From Polyangia bacterium (GTDB lineage: Bacteria; Myxococcota_A; Polyangia; Nannocystales; Nannocystaceae): DNA of 64,000 nt. The DNA lies in NCBI GenBank assembly GCA_030429545.1, contig JAUIFF010000004.1, positions 248,001-312,000 on the forward strand, written 5' to 3'. The notes below the pieces were generated by a model. That model did not search any database, had not been told where the DNA came from, and worked only from the letters and a program-made list of their open reading frames with translations. This document shows, piece by piece, positions 59,975 to 64,000 of the stretch; position 1 is the stretch's first letter, and each line of letters starts with the position of its first letter. The position numbers and the translations under genes were made by a program.

Positions 59975-60655
59975 CTACTTGCAGCCGTCGCCGGAGCAGG
60001 TCTTGCTGCAGCTTTTACACTTCTGTGTGCAGTCTCCGCCCGAGCAGGTCAACGAGCACTTGGCATCGTCGGCGCAGGTCTGCTCGCAGTTGCCACCCGA
60101 ACAGGTAAACGAACAGGTCGCCGTCGACTCGCAGGTGTGCTTGCAGTTGCCCCCGGAGCAAGTTGCCGAACAGTTTTTGCCGCTGCCACAGGTGAACGAG
60201 CAATTGCCCTCGCGGCAGCTGTTGGCACTGGTGTCGACTGCCCCGGCGACCGAGCCATCGGCACCAACCTTGAGGCCGCCGACATCGATCCCACCGGCGC
60301 CAATGTTCACACCGCCGGCCTTAATGCCATCGGCCGTGATTTCAGCTCCTGGTGCTTTGATCCCATTTTCGTCGATGGTGACCTTGGTCTTGGTGCCATC
60401 GGCGGCTTCGGCCTCAACCGCGACGCCGTCCTTCGTGACGTCGACCTTGGCTGCGTTACCGCTGTCGCCTGCGTTGACCGCGACGCCGTTGGGCCCGGCC
60501 TTGACATCCGCGGCGCCTGCCTGAGCGCCTGCATTGGCCTTGGCCTCGACGTTGGCCTTGGCTTCAGCCGGCTTATCGCCCGAATCATCGCATCCTGCCG
60601 GGCCGACAAGGCCGACGGCGAGCAAACACAACCAGGTGTACATACGTCTTTTCAC
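59975..60655 (-). CDS. Lipoprotein with Gly/Asp repeat stalk and Cys-repeat head
   Basis: The GTG at 60655 is chosen because GGAGG lies 5 bp upstream and the product starts MKRRMYTWLCLLAVGLVGP with lipobox GPAGC. The middle third consists of short 'x-x-D-G-I/V-x-x' strands (VDVTKDGVAVEAEAADGTK, ITADGIKAGGVNIGAGGIDV) like a beta-solenoid. The last ~75 residues carry ~20 Cys in repeats CSGGNCxxTC and CSxTC. It ends in TCSGDGCK. Probably a rigid surface stalk with a disulfide-linked cap. No known family. Confidence 0.75.
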   Translation of the reverse strand: MKRRMYTWLCLLAVGLVGPAGCDDSGDKPAEAKANVEAKANAGAQAGAADVKAGPNGVAVNAGDSGNAAKVDVTKDGVAVEAEAADGTKTKVTIDENGIKAPGAEITADGIKAGGVNIGAGGIDVGGLKVGADGSVAGAVDTSANSCREGNCSFTCGSGKNCSATCSGGNCKHTCESTATCSFTCSGGNCEQTCADDAKCSLTCSGGDCTQKCKSCSKTCSGDGCK

Positions 60656-60848
60656 AGGTACCTCCGCACGCGACAGATCGCGCTCGCAGGACAATACAAG
60701 TTTTCGAGGGGCGAGTGTGTTCCTGGTAAGGAACGTTGGTTTGGGGCTGATTTTTGTGATTCGTCGAGCCACGGGCCCTCGCTGCCACAACTTCGCGCGA
60801 GCGCTGGGCGCTAACTCGCGCCAGTTGAAACCGTGCGATTGGTTCGGT

Positions 60849-62015
60849 ATGGACCGACGAATGTCGGGGCAAACTGTCGAGTCACTGATCGTTGGGGCAG
60901 GGCCAGCTGGTCTGGCAATCGCCGCCTGTCTGCGGGTTGCGGGTCGCGAGTTTTGCCTCGTCGAACGCGAGCAGACGGTGGGCTCGCGGTGGCGCCAGCA
61001 CTACGAACGCTTGCATCTACATACAGTCAAGCAGCTGTCCCACCTGCCCTACATGCCGATGCCACGCGACTACCCGCGTTACCCCTCGCGCGAGCAGTTT
61101 GTCGAGTACCTCGAAAACTACGCCGAGACGTTTGCGTTGCGTCCCGATTTTGGCACCGAAGTTCGTTCGGCAAAGTACGAGGGCGAGCACTGGGTGGTGG
61201 CGACCTCGCGGGAGACCTACAAAGCTCAAAACCTGATCGTTGCCAGTGGCTACAACGCCGTGCCCCACCGCCCGACGTGGCCGGGACTCGACCGCTACGA
61301 GGGCCAGCTGTGCCACAGTCGCAACTATCAAAACGGCAGCAGCTACGCGGGTAAACGCGTGCTTGTGGTGGGATTTGGCAACAGCGGCGGGGAGATTGCA
61401 GTCGACCTCCACGAGCATGGTGCCGAAGTTGCGATCTGCGTGCGGGGTGGGGTCAATATCACCGAGCGCGACATCGGTGCCGGCCCGCTGCAACTGTCGG
61501 CCCAATACGCCAGTGTTTTGTTGTCAAAGTTGCCACTACAACTAGCCGATGCAATCGCCCGTGGGGCCCAGGCAGTATCCGTTGGCGACCTCTCGCGCTA
61601 TGGCCTGCGCAGGCCCCACTACGGGCCGATTCGTGGGATTGTTGAGCACGCCCGTGTGCCGCTGATCGACGTTGGCACCATCGACCTCATCACCGAGGGG
61701 AAGATCGCCGTTGTCGGTGCGATCGAGCGGTTCGACGAGGCCGGGGTGTGGCTCTACGACGGTAGCCATCGGACGTTTGACAGCGTCGTACTGGCCACGG
61801 GCTATCGCGGGGATGTCCGGTTTATCGACGGCTATGAACAACTGATCGACGACCGCGGGTACCCGACATCCTACGGGCGCGAGGCCGGGCGGCCCGGGCT
61901 TTACTTCATCGGCTTTCGCAATCCGCCGACCGGTGCCCTGCGGGAAATGACGATCGAGGCCCAACGGGTTTTGGGGGATATCGTGCGCCGCAGCGAGGTT
62001 GAGGCCACCGCCTGA
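60849..62015 (+). CDS. Flavin-containing monooxygenase-like protein
   Basis: The ATG at 60849 gives 388 residues; 60861 is an alternative, and the longer frame from 60534 overlaps the divergent gene. FAD motif VGAGPAGLAIAACLRVAGRE, the FMO fingerprint YEGQLCHSRNY (F/YxGxxxHSxxY) and NADPH motif VVGFGNSGGEIAVDLHEHG are present. It would oxygenate a soft nucleophile or act as a Baeyer-Villiger-type enzyme. Substrate unknown. It lies upstream of the prenyltransferase gene on the same strand, with 226 bp between. Confidence 0.9.
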   Translation: MDRRMSGQTVESLIVGAGPAGLAIAACLRVAGREFCLVEREQTVGSRWRQHYERLHLHTVKQLSHLPYMPMPRDYPRYPSREQFVEYLENYAETFALRPDFGTEVRSAKYEGEHWVVATSRETYKAQNLIVASGYNAVPHRPTWPGLDRYEGQLCHSRNYQNGSSYAGKRVLVVGFGNSGGEIAVDLHEHGAEVAICVRGGVNITERDIGAGPLQLSAQYASVLLSKLPLQLADAIARGAQAVSVGDLSRYGLRRPHYGPIRGIVEHARVPLIDVGTIDLITEGKIAVVGAIERFDEAGVWLYDGSHRTFDSVVLATGYRGDVRFIDGYEQLIDDRGYPTSYGREAGRPGLYFIGFRNPPTGALREMTIEAQRVLGDIVRRSEVEATA

Positions 62016-62241
62016 CAATTTGCATGTACAGTGAGATCGACCTTGCCAACCGGTCAGCTCGGGTCGAAACCGGTTGAAATCGCGCAATTTGAGCGACTCA
62101 TCGCTTACTCTCACGTTGGCGGTTCATGCGCATGCACGTGTTTCGGTGCATTTGCAGATGTTGCTGACACAATTAGTCGAATCGCGTCAAATGCGCTTGT
62201 GCAGCCAATGATTGCCAACAGGGCCGCTGACATGTGAGCCT

Positions 62242-63114
62242 GTGGTTGTATTGGCAGCCATCGTTCAGATCCTTTGCGACGTGCTCGTGTTTCGCCTCCG
62301 GCGACTTGAGATGGCCAATTTAGCGGGTGCCCTGAGCATCATGTTTGTCCTCGGTTCGTCGCCGGTCGATGTTGGCGTGCGGGTGGTGTTTGCCCTGTTG
62401 CTCAACCTGCTGGTCTACCTCAACAACGACTATTGCGACCTCACGTGGGACCTGCAGGCCGACAGCCGCGACCTCGATAAAACTCAATTTTTGCGGGCGA
62501 ACATGGGAGCAGCCGTGGCCGCGCAGCTGTTGCTACTCGCCGCGCTGGTCGGGTTTGCCCTGCTGTACGGCGGCGGACTGATGCTCGCGCTCGCCTGTGG
62601 TGGCGGTGTGTGTTGGGCCTACTCGGCCGTCCTCAAGCGTCGCCCCGGAGTCGATGTACTTGCAATGGCTTTGTGGGGGATCGCCATGCCGATGGTGGGG
62701 TTTGCCCCCGAGTGGATCCTGGGGTGGTGCCTCGCGTTGCAACTCGGGCTGTTCTCTGCCGTGTTTGAGAGTATTCAGGTCCTGCGCGACCACGACGAAG
62801 ACCTCGCAGCCGGGGTCCGGACCACTGGCGTATGGCTTGGCCCCACGCGCAACCTGTGGCTGATCCGCGGGCTCATCCTCGTGGCTGCGGCCTACATGAG
62901 CTTGGTGATACACGGATTTTTGGGAATCGCTGTCGGCCTGGCGGTGCTGGTCCCGTGCCGGGTCGGGGCAGTCGCCACCTACTGGACCCGGATCCGCATG
63001 ATTTTTGGGCTTGCGTGGATTTCAGCCTGCCTGGCCTGTTGGCTACGTGGGGGCACCGCTGGGCTTGTCTACACCATTGAGGTGTCGGCCCGCTGGGCCC
63101 TGGGATTGGGGTGA
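62242..63114 (+). CDS. UbiA-superfamily prenyltransferase
   Basis: GTG at 62242 preferred (a TTG at 62212 is in frame). About 290 residues with eight or so membrane helices. The two Asp-rich loops of UbiA enzymes are present: LNNDYCDLTWDLQADSRDLD (N-D-x2-D-x3-D) and LRDHDEDLAAGVRTTGVWLG (D-x3-D). It attaches a prenyl chain to an aromatic, tetrapyrrole or lipid head group in the membrane. The acceptor is unknown. Confidence 0.88.
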   Translation: MVVLAAIVQILCDVLVFRLRRLEMANLAGALSIMFVLGSSPVDVGVRVVFALLLNLLVYLNNDYCDLTWDLQADSRDLDKTQFLRANMGAAVAAQLLLLAALVGFALLYGGGLMLALACGGGVCWAYSAVLKRRPGVDVLAMALWGIAMPMVGFAPEWILGWCLALQLGLFSAVFESIQVLRDHDEDLAAGVRTTGVWLGPTRNLWLIRGLILVAAAYMSLVIHGFLGIAVGLAVLVPCRVGAVATYWTRIRMIFGLAWISACLACWLRGGTAGLVYTIEVSARWALGLG

Positions 63115-63162
63115 GCGTGGTCGCTATTGGCAGTGTACATGTGTATACAAGGTTGGTGATCG

Positions 63163-64000
63163 GTGGCTAGTGCCCCCTCGCTGCGCGTGCGGCTGGGCAT
63201 CGCCCTGACAACGGCCGCGTTGATGGCCACCGAGTTGTTGCTCACCCGGATCTTCTCGGTGACGATTTGGTACCACTTTGCCCTGCTGGCAATCTCTGTG
63301 GCACTGTTTGGCTCGGGTATTGCCGCAGCCTGGGTCTACCTGCGGCGTGACAAGTTGGCCGTGGCCGACCCGGGGCGGGTACTCGGTGGCTGTGCGATTG
63401 CCCTGGCGATCGCCGTTGCCGTTCTCGATGTGGTGATGGTCCGGCTCGCCCCGGACTGGTTTTCCGGCATGTTTGGGTTGTTTACGGTGATGACCCTACG
63501 GCTTGGTCTGGTGTTTTTGCTGGCCGCGGTGCCGTTTTTTTTGGGCGGGGTGATCCTGGCTTGGTCGCTCGTCCGGTACCCCATGCATGTACACCATATC
63601 TATGCATGGGATCTGTTTGGCGCCAGTGTTGGCTGCTTGCTGGTGATCCCGGCGCTTGGGCTGGTCGGTGGGCCGCTGGCCCTGTTTGGTGCCGGCTCGT
63701 TGGCACTGGTCGCTGCGGCCCTGTTTGCCGGGCTCGCCAAACGGCCGCGTCGGGTCGTGCTGGCGAGCTTGGTCACCGCTGCCGCACTCGGTGCAGTTGC
63801 AACCGTTGGGCAGGCGCAAGGGTTGTTTGCCCTACGCGCGGCCAAGGGTATTGACCTCGAGAAATTTCCCCCCGAGTTCGCCCGGTGGAACGCGTTTTCG
63901 ATGGTGAGTGTGCTGCCCGATCACGGGTTTGTCGGGTGGGGGACGAGCCCCAAATTTCGCGGTCCGGTACCCGAGCAAAAAACCTTGGTGATCGATATGA
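63163..64000 (+). CDS. Membrane-bound spermidine-synthase-like protein, 5' part (partial)
   Basis: GTG at 63163, open to the window end, ~279 residues visible. TTAALMATELLLTRIFSVTI then WYHFALLAISVALFGSGIAA is the typical opening of large bacterial polytopic proteins that carry a C-terminal spermidine synthase/methyltransferase domain. At least six hydrophobic segments are present. After residue ~240, FARWNAFSMVSVLPDH starts the soluble domain (the W-N-x-F-S pattern). The catalytic Asp and SAM motifs lie beyond the window. Confidence 0.8.
   Translation, partial: MASAPSLRVRLGIALTTAALMATELLLTRIFSVTIWYHFALLAISVALFGSGIAAAWVYLRRDKLAVADPGRVLGGCAIALAIAVAVLDVVMVRLAPDWFSGMFGLFTVMTLRLGLVFLLAAVPFFLGGVILAWSLVRYPMHVHHIYAWDLFGASVGCLLVIPALGLVGGPLALFGAGSLALVAAALFAGLAKRPRRVVLASLVTAAALGAVATVGQAQGLFALRAAKGIDLEKFPPEFARWNAFSMVSVLPDHGFVGWGTSPKFRGPVPEQKTLVIDM

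Overview
The window is 64 kb of high-GC bacterial chromosome. It most resembles a myxobacterium, probably of the Nannocystineae type (Plesiocystis/Enhygromyxa/Nannocystis-like). The reasons are a MYXO-CTERM type sorting tail at about 18.9 kb, tandem DUF4215 (myxococcal Cys-rich) repeats, two IgGFc-binding-like lipoproteins, a very high density of lipoproteins with Thr/Ser/Asp/Glu-rich stalks, and an acyclic carotenoid gene cluster. No rRNA or ribosomal protein gene is present to fix the taxon, so this placement is inference. No phage, insertion sequence or CRISPR array was seen.

Layout. 0-8.6 kb: the 3' end of an unknown Pro-rich protein, a UvrD/PcrA helicase, a Kunitz-like stalked lipoprotein, a three-gene two-component phosphorelay (histidine kinase, double receiver, receiver-PAS-kinase) with 4-bp gene overlaps, and a PASTA protein. 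8.6-22.4 kb: mostly secreted and lipid-anchored proteins (DUF4215 repeats, Cys-rich, cupin, IgGFc-binding-like, MYXO-CTERM), with an ECF sigma/anti-sigma pair and a 25-bp minisatellite. 22.5-33.7 kb: a tandem-NADAR protein, a rhomboid protease with zinc-ribbon N-terminus, a beta-propeller lipoprotein, an AmpG-like MFS permease divergent from a CYTH phosphatase across a perfect palindrome, a second IgGFc-binding-like lipoprotein, and GIDE-like, MAPEG and Coq4-like proteins.

33.8-42.4 kb: carotenoid and membrane-lipid region. It holds crtI-crtB-acyltransferase on the plus strand, a GT21-type glycosyltransferase with crtC on the minus strand, a divergent crtE, a CruF-like polytopic protein and a fatty acid hydroxylase-superfamily enzyme. 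Together they suggest geranylgeranyl diphosphate to phytoene to desaturated acyclic carotene to 1-hydroxy-carotenoid, perhaps then glycosylated and acylated. The crtC/crtE intergenic region has an inverted repeat whose arms double as -35-like TTGACA elements.

42.4-44.8 kb: a stand-alone GyrB-like ATPase/transducer protein, a methyltransferase, and an unusual minus-strand array of five tRNA-Glu genes, one tRNA-Asn with C33, and two decayed tRNA-like remnants. 45-52.7 kb: a sodium/solute symporter, TcdA, a SHOCT protein, an acetyltransferase, an exonuclease/endonuclease/phosphatase-family lipoprotein and a Ser/Thr kinase. 53-64 kb: DUF4215-fibrinogen-like and FG-GAP lipoproteins, a cardiolipin synthase-like enzyme, a long-chain acyl-CoA ligase, a Cys-repeat lipoprotein, a flavin monooxygenase, a UbiA-type prenyltransferase and the start of a membrane-bound spermidine-synthase-like protein.

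All calls come from reading motifs in the sequence. No database search was possible. Start codons are chosen from signal peptides, Shine-Dalgarno-like sequences and spacing, and several are uncertain.
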